A stretch of 64,000 bases of DNA from Pseudomonadota bacterium (GCA_021805865.1 JAJZDX010000017.1:36242-100241), one strand, 5' to 3'. Positions 19,002 to 27,363 are shown, counted from the stretch's first letter. Notes: generated by a model from the letters alone, not told the origin. Made by a program: numbers and translations.

Positions 19002-20351
19002 ATGGCCGCGCTCAGCAATCGACTTTCGCGCTGGACCTTGCCGATGTTCGCCTGCGCACTCGTGAACTTCCTGGTGGCCCAGGGATGGATGCTCGCCGGT
19101 ATGACCTGGCCCGCACAGCCCGTCTCCACCGCCGGAACACTTGCCGCGGTGCATCTGCTGGTGATCGGCTGGCTATTGTTCCTGATGCTGGGGGCGCTCT
19201 TCCAGTTCGTTCCGGTCATCACGTCCCGCCCACTCGTGAGCCAGTCCCTGGCACTCGCGACGCTCATCGCTCTCGAGAGCGGCCTCGCCGGCATGGTCGG
19301 CGGGTTCTTCGGCATCGGCGCCGGATACCCGGGGCTCGCGATGGCCCTGCCGGCCGGCGGTGCCGCCGTGTTTTTGGGGGTACTGATCGCGTGCTGGAAC
19401 ATTGGGGTACCGCTGCTTCGCTCGCGACCGTTGTCGCTCCCCGGGCGAATGGTACTCACGGGATTGGCATTCCTGGTCCTGACCGTGACGCTCGGACTCT
19501 CGTTCGCCTTGGCCCTTGCGGCGCCGGCACTTGCGCCGTACCTGGCGCCGCTTCTTGCCGGTGTAGGCGATCACGCGCTCGCCGGTCTCGGTGGATGGTT
19601 CACGCTCACCGCCATGGCGGTGAGCTACAAGCTGCTGCCCATGTTCATGCTGGCTCCGGAGGAGCGCGGAATCGCGGGGAATTCCGTTCATGTCCTCGCG
19701 ACAGCGGGGTTCGCTCTGGCCGTCGGCGCGGGTCTTGCGCGGGTGTGGAGTGCTGCCGAGCCCTTGCGGGTCGCAGAATCGTCGGGATACGCGACGGTCG
19801 CCATCGCCGTGGCCCTCTATCTGTGGGACATCGTCCGGATCTATCGCACGCGCAAGCGCCCCGTCATCGAAGCGCACAACCGGGCCGCCATTGCCGCCTT
19901 CGCCTTCCTGGGGCTTGGCTCGGCGCTCGCGATCGGTTTGCGGTTGACGGCTCATACCAGCGCCGGCGCACCGGTGATCGTGTTTCTCACCGTGTTCGGC
20001 TGGCTCGGTGGCCTCGGACTCACCCAGCTCTACAAGATCGTTCCCTTCCTCACATGGCTGTCCCGCTACGGCAGCAGCCTCGGGCGGGGGGGAGCCGTGC
20101 CGCGTGTCCAGGATCTGGTCCTCGAGCGACGCGGCTATCCGTGGTTTGCACTGTATTTCCTCGGCGTGCTGCTGGGCGCCGTTGCCGGCCTGCTCGGCAG
20201 CTCGCGCGGGTTTCGGGCATGCCTTGTGCTCGTGACGCTTGCGACCTTCGGTCTTGTCATCGAGTACTGGCGCGCCTGGCGTGGTCACTACGCGCAGTTG
20301 CGCCACCACGAGCCCGCCAGATCCCCGCTCCTACCAACTCAGAAAGGCTGA
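19002..20351 (+). CDS. Polytopic membrane protein, heme-copper-oxidase/NnrS-like
   Basis: The 449-residue protein has about 12 predicted membrane helices. The start is at the ATG at 19002; an in-frame TTG at 18954 falls inside the FNR box and I rejected it. Helix motifs such as AAVHLLVIGWLLFLMLGALF, GDHALAGLGGWFTLTAMAVS and LTQLYKIVPFLTW recall subunit I of cbb3/NO-reductase-type oxidases and NnrS. The histidines of a complete heme-copper site are not all evident, so enzyme activity is not claimed. It is first in an operon with a DUF2249 protein and a DUF59 protein, downstream of a DNR-type box. A role in the response to NO, nitrite or low oxygen is inferred from context. Confidence 0.6.
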   Translation: MAALSNRLSRWTLPMFACALVNFLVAQGWMLAGMTWPAQPVSTAGTLAAVHLLVIGWLLFLMLGALFQFVPVITSRPLVSQSLALATLIALESGLAGMVGGFFGIGAGYPGLAMALPAGGAAVFLGVLIACWNIGVPLLRSRPLSLPGRMVLTGLAFLVLTVTLGLSFALALAAPALAPYLAPLLAGVGDHALAGLGGWFTLTAMAVSYKLLPMFMLAPEERGIAGNSVHVLATAGFALAVGAGLARVWSAAEPLRVAESSGYATVAIAVALYLWDIVRIYRTRKRPVIEAHNRAAIAAFAFLGLGSALAIGLRLTAHTSAGAPVIVFLTVFGWLGGLGLTQLYKIVPFLTWLSRYGSSLGRGGAVPRVQDLVLERRGYPWFALYFLGVLLGAVAGLLGSSRGFRACLVLVTLATFGLVIEYWRAWRGHYAQLRHHEPARSPLLPTQKG

Positions 20352-20353
20352 CC

Positions 20354-20866
20354 ATGTCCGAGCCGCTGACACTTGATGTTCGCGAAGAGCTGCGCAACGG
20401 AGGGGAGCCGCTGCCGCGGATCCTTAAGGCCGTAGCGAGTCTCGCGCCGGGGCAAGCGCTGCGCCTGCTCGCCACCTTCGAGCCGCTGCCGCTCTACGCC
20501 GTGCTCGGTCGCAAGGGATTCGATCACGAAGCGATGTGCCATGACGGGAAAAACTGGGAGGTGCTGTTCTCGCCGCAGGCGCCGCGGCCGGAGCCCGCCT
20601 CGCCCGCCGCTCCGGTTTCCAAGGAGTCCTGCGCGGGCGGGTGGCCCAAGCCGAGTACGTACCTCGACAACCGTGGTCTGGAGCCGCCTGAGCCGATGAT
20701 CCGGATCCTCGATGCGCTCGAGCACCTGGGGCCGGGAGAGGTCCTGGAGGCGCTCAACGAGCGCGATCCGGTCTTTCTGTATCCCGAGCTGCAGGCGCGG
20801 GGCGCCGCAATCCACACCGAGAAGGTGGGTGAGGGCGTGCGGCTTTTGATCCGGCGCGCGGGCTGA
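20354..20866 (+). CDS. Tandem DUF2249 protein
   Basis: The 170-residue protein contains two copies of the small DUF2249 fold. The first is LDVREELRNGGEPLPRILKA through FEPLPLYAVLGRKGF. The second is LDNRGLEPPEPMIRILDALE through ALNERDPVFLYPELQ. A short Pro/Ala linker joins them. DUF2249 is related to the SirA/TusA-like fold and often sits beside hemerythrin or denitrification genes; its biochemical role is not established. The ATG is 2 bases after the upstream stop, and the next gene begins 5 bases after this one, so translation is probably coupled. Confidence 0.8.
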   Translation: MSEPLTLDVREELRNGGEPLPRILKAVASLAPGQALRLLATFEPLPLYAVLGRKGFDHEAMCHDGKNWEVLFSPQAPRPEPASPAAPVSKESCAGGWPKPSTYLDNRGLEPPEPMIRILDALEHLGPGEVLEALNERDPVFLYPELQARGAAIHTEKVGEGVRLLIRRAG

Positions 20867-20871
20867 TCGCG

Positions 20872-21189
20872 ATGGACACTGGCATCTCCCCGAACCGGGA
20901 CTTCGTGCTCGAAGCGCTGCGCGAAGTGCTCGACCCAGAGCTCGGGTACAACATCGTCGATCTCGGCCTGATTTATGAGTTGGAGGTGGACGCCGGCGTC
21001 GTCGAGATCACCATGACCATGACGACGCCGGGGTGTCCCGCTCAGGATTACATCATGTCAGGCGTCCATGAGCGCTGCAGAAGCCTTCCTGGCGTCAACG
21101 ACGCGAAAATCCATCTCACGTTCCTGCCGGCGTGGTCGCCGCGCCTGATGACGCCTGTCGCCAAAGCACATTTCGACATTCAAGAATGA
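20872..21189 (+). CDS. DUF59/MIP18-family iron-sulfur assembly protein
   Basis: The 105-residue protein begins with the DUF59 core ALREVLDPELGYNIVDLGLI. The conserved cysteine is in TMTTPGCPAQDYI, as in SufT, PaaD and Cia2-type proteins that help insert Fe-S clusters. It is the last gene of the FNR-box operon, so it may mature Fe-S proteins of this module such as FdxA or the Rieske ferredoxin (inference). The 3' end overlaps the convergent DUF2249 gene by 10 bases. Confidence 0.85.
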   Translation: MDTGISPNRDFVLEALREVLDPELGYNIVDLGLIYELEVDAGVVEITMTMTTPGCPAQDYIMSGVHERCRSLPGVNDAKIHLTFLPAWSPRLMTPVAKAHFDIQE

Positions 21190-21656
21190 GCCGCCGCGGT
21201 GCGGCCGATCTGCACCTGCCAGGTAGCCGGTCCCTGCTCGAGGTAATTCCAGGAAAATTCGCCCGTGTGCTCGGCTTCGAACTGGTAGTAGAGCGGTTTG
21301 GGATCGTGGTCGTTGACCAACACGAAGCTTTCACCGGGGTTGAGTTTGCCATAGGTCTCGAAGATCAGGCGGTGTCGGTCCATGGGGATGAGCTTGCGGA
21401 CATCGAGGGTTTTGGGTTGTGACACGGGTATCTCCTCATCAGGTGTGCCATGTCGAGCACGGGTAAGACTGTGTAACACGCCGTTGAAGCGTTCGGCTTC
21501 GCGTGGTTGAGAACGGCGCAGAGCGGACCATGCGGAAGCGGCGAGCGTGCACGCCGAGCGACGCTGCGCCTCTCCGGCCTCGCCGAGCTCAAGCAGGGCG
21601 CGCAAGAGTAGACGGTTGACCGCTGCAAGGACCTCGTCCTCGTCATTCGCGGTCAT
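21180..21656 (-). CDS. Helical domain fused to DUF2249
   Basis: From the ATG at 21656 the frame gives 158 residues. The first ~70 are a helical Glu/Arg/Leu-rich part (LLLRALLELGEAGEAQRRSA, PREAERFNGVLHSLTR). The last ~80 form a complete DUF2249 domain (SQPKTLDVRKLIPMDRHRLI, VNDHDPKPLYYQFEAEHTGE). The ATG overlaps the upstream Rieske stop by 14 bases, which suggests translational coupling. An internal GTG at 21425, preceded by AGGAG, could also make the DUF2249 domain alone, the more usual form. I cannot decide between one fused product, two products, or fusion of two formerly separate genes. The function is unknown, probably tied to the DNR-controlled redox module. Confidence 0.65.
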   Translation of the reverse strand: MTANDEDEVLAAVNRLLLRALLELGEAGEAQRRSACTLAASAWSALRRSQPREAERFNGVLHSLTRARHGTPDEEIPVSQPKTLDVRKLIPMDRHRLIFETYGKLNPGESFVLVNDHDPKPLYYQFEAEHTGEFSWNYLEQGPATWQVQIGRTAAAHS

Positions 21657-21960
21657 CGCAAACCCCGATGATTCCGTCGCGGATGCGCACCGGGAAGGTA
21701 TGCACGCCAGCATACGCGGGCGCCTCGAGGGCCTTCCCGGTGCGAATGGAGAACTTGGCCATGTGCCATGGGCAGACCGCTCGGTCCCCCTCCAGCCAAC
21801 CGCCGGAGAGATCCCTGCCGAGGTGGGTGCACAGGTCCTCGAGGGCAAAGTGCCCGCCGTCCGGATTGCAGGCGGCCGCATCGGCGCCGTTGAGCGCAAC
21901 CACCGTGCAGCGGCGATTGGCGATCTGCCCGGCCCGAGCGGCTTTGGGCCACTGCGACAT
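21643..21960 (-). CDS. Small Rieske-type [2Fe-2S] ferredoxin
   Basis: The 105-residue soluble Rieske protein has ligands C44/H46 (CTHLG) and C63/H66 (CPWHM) separated by 16 residues, the standard spacing. It resembles NirD-like and dioxygenase ferredoxins, not the membrane-bound bc1 Rieske. The ribosome site GAGGA lies just upstream of the ATG at 21960. The FNR/DNR box at 22019-22032 is centred 65 bases upstream, with a -10-like TACCGT at the expected place (21996-21991). It is the first gene of a two-gene minus-strand operon with the DUF2249 fusion. The electron partner is unknown. Confidence 0.88.
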   Translation of the reverse strand: MSQWPKAARAGQIANRRCTVVALNGADAAACNPDGGHFALEDLCTHLGRDLSGGWLEGDRAVCPWHMAKFSIRTGKALEAPAYAGVHTFPVRIRDGIIGVCDDRE

Positions 21961-22018
21961 CTGTCATGTCCTCACGCTATTCCGGGGACACGGTACGGCG
22001 ACCGGAGGCGCTGACGCC

Positions 22019-22032
22019 TTGACGATCGTCAA
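22019..22032. promoter_or_regulatory. FNR/DNR-type box before the Rieske gene
   Basis: TTGACGATCGTCAA is a perfect palindrome and is nearly the same as the box at 18954 (TTGACGGCCGTCAA). Its position fits an activated promoter for the minus-strand Rieske/DUF2249 operon. Confidence 0.65.
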
Positions 22033-22551
22033 GTGGCATCATGAGCGCCGGAGTGGCGGTGGGAATCCGAGGGGTCCCCGCCACGCGGAGTCAGGAGGGA
22101 CCTGCCCCGCGGTCACGCTGTCGAAGCGCCTCCGACAGCCCCCCCCCGGTGCGCCACCCGATCGGTCATTTCAGGCCTCCGATGCCGGGATGGTGAGCTG
22201 AAAGGGCCAGGCGTCGAGGGTGATCAGTCGGTAAAGAGTACCGGCGTCGATCGAGATCTGATCGGCGCAATGCCTCAGCCGGCCGGGCAGGCGGGCGCGG
22301 ATGCGCAGGCTCGCCGCTTTCCCATATTCCAACCTCTCCGGCGCTCGCCCGGTCGCCGAGCAACCGCTCATGCTGCCGGCGGTAGCCGCTGATGAGCTCC
22401 TCGCGGGATATTCACGGGGGCACCACGTTGGTATCGGGCCTGGTGGGATCGCCGGCGCCTTCCCGCTCGCGCAGCCGCCGCGCGCCGGCCCCATGGCAAA
22501 CCCTATGGGGGAAGCGGCGTCTCGTGCGCGGCGGCGTCTGCGGTGTAGCAG
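22033..22551. other. Mostly non-coding stretch; one possible small minus-strand ORF
   Basis: No recognisable gene lies here. A minus-strand frame at 22171-22371 gives about 66 residues ending CADQISIDAGTLYRLITLDA plus a short tail, which looks protein-like. It has no clear ribosome site and I do not know the family. It could be the end of an eroded gene, given the aminotransferase relic next door. Confidence 0.3.
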
Positions 22552-22885
22552 GTGATCCGCGACGAAAGTCTCATGGACAACCCGCATCGAACGGACGAGC
22601 ATCTGAAAAGGACGCCCCTTGCGCTCGGGAATCGCCGCCCTGCGATCCGCGATGTGCGGGGCGCGGGGCTGCGCATCGGCGTCGAGGCCGGCGCCCATCC
22701 GGCGAGCGGCCTGGGCGCGTCCGCCGAGACCCGGCGGGTGGTGAATGCCATGCGCCGGCACGGTGTGCTGCTCGGGGCCGGGCCGCGACGGCAACGGGCT
22801 CAAGAGTCGTCCGCCGCTCGTTTTCGAGGCGCGGCACGCGGATCTGCCGGCGCAGGAGCTCGAGCGGACGCCGACGGAGGGCTGA
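22552..22885 (+). pseudogene. C-terminal relic of a class III aminotransferase
   Basis: The frame from 22552 reads VIRDESLMDNPHRTDEHLKR, then RRPAIRDVRGAGLRIGVEAG and AETRRVVNAMRRHGVLLG. This matches the C-terminal domain of class III (AGXT2/GABA-type) aminotransferases. After about 22780 the match continues in another frame (GRDGNGLKSRPPLVFEARHA to the stop at 22883-22885), so there is a frameshift. The PLP-lysine half of the enzyme is missing. The intact aminotransferase at 34627 is of a different subgroup and is not the obvious parent. Confidence 0.7.
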
Positions 22886-22980
22886 CTCGATGCGGTGCGC
22901 TTCGCGAGGCTTTGGTGCAATCGTGCCGGCCGTCCGGGCCGGGCGCCGGTCCATTGGCGTCGGTCGGGTCTTTCGGGGTA

Positions 22981-22998
22981 TTATCACAGTGATTATAA
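22981..22998. promoter_or_regulatory. AT-rich palindrome upstream of the acyl-CoA dehydrogenase
   Basis: TTAT-CACAGTGATT-ATAA contains the perfect core ATCACAGTGAT. It lies 37 bases upstream of the ATG in otherwise GC-rich sequence. It has the same TTAT-N10-ATAA layout, preceded by GGTA, as the element at 41719-41736 before a TonB receptor. It is a candidate operator or promoter element. Confidence 0.4.
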
Positions 22999-23035
22999 AA
23001 TACGCCGGTCCGGCGGCTGCCGGGGGGATGAACCG

Positions 23036-24199
23036 ATGGAATTCGCGCTCAACGAAGAACAGCAGCTCATCGTCAAGACGACCGGCGAGTTCGTGCGCCG
23101 GGAGCTCTACCCGCACGAGGCCGAGGTCGAGGAGTCCGGTCATCTGCGCGAGCCGCTGCGGCGTGAGCTCAAGGCCAAAGCCATCGACGCCGGGCTGTAT
23201 GCCGCCAACATGCCGGCCGAGGTCGGCGGCGGCGGCCTCGATCCGGTGAGCTGGATGCTCTACGAGAAGGAGCTCGGGCGCACGAGCTATGCGCTGCACT
23301 ACTCGTGCGTCGCGCGTCCTTCGAACATCCTGCTCGCCTGCGAGGGAGAGCAGCGCGAGCGCTACCTGCTGCCGGCGGTGCGTGGCGAGCGCACCGAGTG
23401 CCTCGCCATGACCGAGCCGGGCGCGGGCTCGGACCTGCGCGGCATGAAGACGACGGCGGTCCTAAAGGGCGGGGATCTGGTGTTGAACGGCACGAAGCAC
23501 TTCATCAGCCACGCTGACCACGCCGACTTCGTCATCCTGTTCGCCGCCTCGGGGCAGGAGAGCACGCCGCGCGGCAGCCGCCGCCTCATCACCGCGCTGC
23601 TCGTCGATATGGGCACGCCCGGGTTCGAGGTCCTGCCCGGCTACCGCAACGTCTCGCACAGAGGCTATACCAACAGCATCCTGAAATTCACCGATTGCCG
23701 GGTGCCGAAGTCGGCGGTGCTCGGGGAGCTGCACAAGGGATTCGATGTCGCCAACACCTGGCTCGGCGCGACCCGGCTGCAGGTGGCGGCCAACTGCCTG
23801 GGGCGTGCGGAGCGTGCGCTCGAGCACGCCAAGCAATGGGCGGTGGACCGCGTGCAGTTCGGCCAGAGCATCGGCAAATTCCAGGGCGTGGCGTTCAAGC
23901 TCGCCGACATGGCGGTCGAGCTGCGAGCCGCGGAGCTGCTGACGCTCGAGGCGGCCTGGAAGCTCGGCCAGGGCACGGCAACGGATCTCGATCTGTCGGT
24001 CGCCAAGCTCAAGGCCACCGAGATGCTCGCCATGGTGGCCGACGAGGCGCTGCAGATCCATGGCGGCATGGGCCTGATGAGCGAGCTGCCGCTCGAGCGC
24101 ATCTGGCGCGACGCGCGCATCGAGCGCATCTGGGACGGCACCAGCGAGGTGCAGCGGCACATCATCTCGAGGGCGCTGTTGCGCCCTCTCGGGGGTTGA
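23036..24199 (+). CDS. Acyl-CoA dehydrogenase (possible gamma-butyrobetainyl-CoA type)
   Basis: The 387-residue FAD enzyme has the ACAD signatures CLAMTEPGAGSDLRGMKTTA and QIHGGMGLMSELPLERIWRD. The fold order (helical N domain, beta middle domain, helical C domain) and the length are standard. The place of the usual catalytic Glu of MCAD (YEGT) is Asp367 here (IWDGTSEVQ). The alternative Glu of the IVD/LCAD type on helix G is replaced by Thr (LGATRLQ). The enzyme introduces an alpha,beta double bond into an acyl-CoA. Its neighbours (CaiD-like hydratase, acyl-CoA synthetase) suggest oxidation of a betaine-type acyl-CoA such as gamma-butyrobetainyl-CoA, which is inference. Confidence 0.85.
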   Translation: MEFALNEEQQLIVKTTGEFVRRELYPHEAEVEESGHLREPLRRELKAKAIDAGLYAANMPAEVGGGGLDPVSWMLYEKELGRTSYALHYSCVARPSNILLACEGEQRERYLLPAVRGERTECLAMTEPGAGSDLRGMKTTAVLKGGDLVLNGTKHFISHADHADFVILFAASGQESTPRGSRRLITALLVDMGTPGFEVLPGYRNVSHRGYTNSILKFTDCRVPKSAVLGELHKGFDVANTWLGATRLQVAANCLGRAERALEHAKQWAVDRVQFGQSIGKFQGVAFKLADMAVELRAAELLTLEAAWKLGQGTATDLDLSVAKLKATEMLAMVADEALQIHGGMGLMSELPLERIWRDARIERIWDGTSEVQRHIISRALLRPLGG

Positions 24200-24396
24200 C
24201 CGCGGCCTTGTATCGCGGGCACGGCGTCCCGCGTAAGCCACGCTTTTTGCGCGCCGCCGCGCCGGACACGGCGCCCGCCGCCGGGTGCTTCCTGACGCAT
24301 CAGTCATCCATCGCGTGCGGGCGAGCCCGCGGCGTGAGGCGCAGGGGCGACACAGGCACAGGAACGTGCCCGCCGCCGCAGGCGGCTTCAAATCAG

Positions 24397-25188
24397 TCAG
24401 CGACCCTTCCAGGCCGGCTTGCGCTTCTCGGCGAACGCCCGGGCTCCCTCCCTGAGGTCCTCGGAGCGAATGACCCGTTGAACGGCCTCCAGGCTGTCGT
24501 GCAGCTCGAATGCCTGGTGCTCCGGGATCATCTCGGTGTGGCGCAGGAGCTGTTTGATCGCCGGGAACAGCAGAGGTGGGCCGTCGGCGAGCTGGTGGGC
24601 GATCTCACGCGCCTTGGCGAGCGCCTCGCCGCGCGCCACCACATGATTGGCGAGCCCCCAGTGCTTGGCTTCGGCGGCATCCATCCACCGGCCCGTCATC
24701 AGGAACTCGACCGCGACGTGATAAGGAATCCGTCGTCGCAGCTTGATCGTGCCGGCGTCCGCCAGGACGCCAACGTTGATCTCCGGCAGCGCGAAGCGGG
24801 CGTGCTCTTCCATCACGATGATGTCGCAGCCGAGGGCGATCTCGAAGCCGCCGCCGCAGGCGATGCCGTTGATCGCCGCGATGACGGGCTTGTCGAGATT
24901 GCGCGGATAGTTGAGGCCGCCGAATCCGCCGCTCCCCCAGTCCTCATCGGAGCGCTCCCCGTCCGCCGCGGCCTTGAGGTCCCAGCCGGGGCAGAAGAAC
25001 CGGTCGCCGGCGCCGGTGACGATCGCGATGCGCAGCGCGGGGTCGTCGCGAAAGGCGCCGAATACCTCGTTCAGCCGCCGGCTGGCGGCGAGGTTGATCG
25101 CGTTCGCCTTGGGCCGGTCGATCCATACTTCGATGAGCGCACCATCCGTGACAGTGCGGATCCCGTCTCTCTCGCTGATGTCGGACAT
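24397..25188 (-). CDS. caiD: CaiD-like enoyl-CoA (crotonobetainyl-CoA) hydratase
   Basis: The 263-residue crotonase-fold enzyme resembles E. coli CaiD throughout: DRPKANAI near the start, WDLKAAADGE, LDKPVIAAINGIACGGGFEI, and the C-terminus FAEKRKPAWKGR, where CaiD ends FAEKRDPVWKGR. The two catalytic Glu positions of crotonases are kept (GGGFEIAL and FALPEINVG). The predicted reaction is crotonobetainyl-CoA plus water to carnitinyl-CoA, although other enoyl-CoAs are possible. It starts 1 base after the stop of the acyl-CoA synthetase gene, so the two are co-translated. Confidence 0.75.
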   Translation of the reverse strand: MSDISERDGIRTVTDGALIEVWIDRPKANAINLAASRRLNEVFGAFRDDPALRIAIVTGAGDRFFCPGWDLKAAADGERSDEDWGSGGFGGLNYPRNLDKPVIAAINGIACGGGFEIALGCDIIVMEEHARFALPEINVGVLADAGTIKLRRRIPYHVAVEFLMTGRWMDAAEAKHWGLANHVVARGEALAKAREIAHQLADGPPLLFPAIKQLLRHTEMIPEHQAFELHDSLEAVQRVIRSEDLREGARAFAEKRKPAWKGR

Positions 25189-25189
25189 G

Positions 25190-27277
25190 TCAGTTTTCCT
25201 CGATGAGGCGGATCAATGCATCCACCGCGACGGCGCCGCGGCCGGCCGGGCGCACGATGACCGGATTGAGATCGAGCTCGATCAAGCGATCGCGGGTGTC
25301 CCGAGCGTAGCGCGCGCACCCGAGGGCGGTCTGCACCAGCGCCGGGATGTCCCCTGGCGGGCCGCCGCGAAAGCCGCCGAGGAGCTTTGCCACGGCGAGT
25401 CGGCCGATCGCGCGCTCGATGTCCGCGGCCGTGAAGGGCGGCAGCAGAATCACGGTGTCTTTGAGCAGCTCCGTGAGGACGCCGCCCGCCCCGAGCACGA
25501 GCAGCTGGCCGAACTGGGCGTCGGTCTTGATGCCGATCAGGATCTCGGCGACTGCGTCGGTGACCATTTGCTCGACGAGCAGCTGGTCGGACAGGCGCGA
25601 CAATCGGGCGGCCGCGGTATCGGCATCGGTGGGCGTACGCACGTTGAGAACCACGCCGCCGACATCCGACTTGTGCTCGAGCCCCGGTCCCGCGACCTTG
25701 ATGACGACCGGGAAGCCGATGTCGGCCGCGGCATCGGCCGCGTCCGCGGGAGCGACGAGCCGCGACGCCGGGATCGGCACCCCGCAGGCCGCGAGCGCCG
25801 CCTTGCCCTGGTATTCGGTCAGTGTGCGCGCCCGCGGCTCACCGGCGGGGGCATGCGCCGGTGTATCGGCGGGCCCGGGCTTGACCAGTTCCACCCGCCC
25901 CCCGCGTGTCCAGGCCGCCCCGATTGCCGCTGCGAGATCGAGTGCCTCGAGCGCTTCGCGCTGACCTTGAAGCGGCGCGATCCCCGCGGCGAGGCAGCGG
26001 ACGCGGACTTGCGCGGGGAGGGACTCCGGCAGCGAGCTGACGAGCGCGGTGCGCGCCCGCGTTTCTTTCGAGGCCGCCTCGAACTCCTCGATCACCGCGA
26101 GGTAGCTTGCCGCGTCCGCCTCCTGCTGCGGCGGACAGTCGATGAGCAGGCCCACCGCGTCGTATCCGGCGCTCTGCACGATCGAGAAAAGCGATCGCAG
26201 CCGCGGCCGGTCGAACCAGATGTGAGTGTGGAAATCGAACGGATTGGAGAGGGTGACGCGATCCGTCAGCAATGTGCCCAACTCCCCGGCCGGCTGCGAG
26301 GGAAGGGGCGGGAAGCGCAGCTGAAGTCCGCGGGCCGTGTCCGCGGCCATCGCGGTATCGCCGCCCGATGCGCCCATGAGCAACAGCCGGTGTCCGGGCA
26401 GAGGGCCCCCGGCATGCAGCACTTTCAGGGTTTCGCACAGCGTGGCAAGGGTGTCGCAGCGGGCGATGCCGATCTGCCGGCAGAACGCATCGAAGGCGGC
26501 GTCCGAGCCGGCGAGCGAGCCGGTATGACTGTGCACGGTGCGCGAGGCGGCCTCGGTGCGGCCGGTCTTGACCAGGGCAAGCGGCATGCCGGCGCGCCTC
26601 GCCTGGTCGATGGCCCGGGCGAAGCGCTCGGCATCCTTGATGCCCTCCACGTACAGGCCGAACGCCGTGACGCGCTCGTCCTGCGCGAGCGCTTCGATCA
26701 GATCCTCCACGGCGATGCGTTCCTGATTGCCTACCGTGAGTACGTAGCCGATCGGCAGCGAGCGGCGGTTGAACAGCAGATCGAGCGCGATCGTACCGCT
26801 CTGGCAGATGAGCGCCACGCCGCGCTGCGGCGGGACGCCGACGATCTGGTCCGGCCAAAGCGCCGCCCGATCGAAGAAATTGATGAAGCCGTAACAGTTG
26901 GGGCCGAGATACGGCAGTGCGCCGGCCGCGCCGGCGAGCTCGCCGGCGAGACGCCGGCCCTCCTCGGTGCCGGTCTCCGAGAATCCCGAAGCGAAACAGA
27001 CGAATCCGCCGGCGCGGCGCCGCGCGAGCGCCGCCGTGATGGCGGGCGCTTCGCGCGCCGGGGCCGCAATGAAGGTCGCATCGGGAATCCCCGGCAACTC
27101 CTCGATCGAGCGGTAGTAGCACTGCTCGGCGCTCGATGGGCGGCTCGGGTGAACGCGCCACACCTCACCGCGATAGCCGATGGCACGGCACGCCGCGGCG
27201 GCCGCATCCGCCCAGGCCCCGCCGCAGAGCGCGACGGTTCGCGGCGCCAGGAGGCGCTCCATCGCGCCGTCGATCAT
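25190..27277 (-). CDS. Acyl-CoA synthetase, ADP-forming type
   Basis: About 695 residues. The order is an N-terminal CoA-binding Rossmann domain (LAPRTVALCGGAW), a succinyl-CoA-ligase-like domain with the phospho-His loop HSHTGSLAGSDAAFDAF, and a C-terminal ATP-grasp domain (GFPVVIKVAGPGLEHKSDVG, ELDLNPVIV). This is the fused ACS/Pat-like architecture that forms acyl-CoA with ATP to ADP, unlike the AMP-forming CaiC. I chose the ATG at 27277 because GGGAG lies 10-12 bases upstream; a second in-frame ATG lies 5 codons inside. It probably activates a carboxylate such as gamma-butyrobetaine or carnitine for the CaiD-like and ACAD enzymes (inference). It is divergent from the PatD-like gene. Confidence 0.85.
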   Translation of the reverse strand: MIDGAMERLLAPRTVALCGGAWADAAAAACRAIGYRGEVWRVHPSRPSSAEQCYYRSIEELPGIPDATFIAAPAREAPAITAALARRRAGGFVCFASGFSETGTEEGRRLAGELAGAAGALPYLGPNCYGFINFFDRAALWPDQIVGVPPQRGVALICQSGTIALDLLFNRRSLPIGYVLTVGNQERIAVEDLIEALAQDERVTAFGLYVEGIKDAERFARAIDQARRAGMPLALVKTGRTEAASRTVHSHTGSLAGSDAAFDAFCRQIGIARCDTLATLCETLKVLHAGGPLPGHRLLLMGASGGDTAMAADTARGLQLRFPPLPSQPAGELGTLLTDRVTLSNPFDFHTHIWFDRPRLRSLFSIVQSAGYDAVGLLIDCPPQQEADAASYLAVIEEFEAASKETRARTALVSSLPESLPAQVRVRCLAAGIAPLQGQREALEALDLAAAIGAAWTRGGRVELVKPGPADTPAHAPAGEPRARTLTEYQGKAALAACGVPIPASRLVAPADAADAAADIGFPVVIKVAGPGLEHKSDVGGVVLNVRTPTDADTAAARLSRLSDQLLVEQMVTDAVAEILIGIKTDAQFGQLLVLGAGGVLTELLKDTVILLPPFTAADIERAIGRLAVAKLLGGFRGGPPGDIPALVQTALGCARYARDTRDRLIELDLNPVIVRPAGRGAVAVDALIRLIEEN

Positions 27278-27301
27278 GATATGAGCTCCCACCCTTTAAA
27301 T

Positions 27302-27315
27302 ATTATTTCGATAAT
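27302..27315. promoter_or_regulatory. AT-rich palindrome between the synthetase and PatD-like genes
   Basis: ATTAT-TTCG-ATAAT sits in the 86-base divergent gap, where the sequence is unusually AT-rich for this genome. It is well placed to control both directions. The binding protein is unknown; the TetR-type regulator at 31776 is a candidate. Confidence 0.4.
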
Positions 27316-27363
27316 AATACGATACGACGCCAAAGCGCGGCAAGATCCGCGGGGGAGGCTGAC

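Noticed and set aside
24317..24330. GCGGGC-GA-GCCCGC hairpin after the acyl-CoA dehydrogenase
   Set aside because: The loop is only 2 bases and no U tract follows, so I do not call it a terminator.
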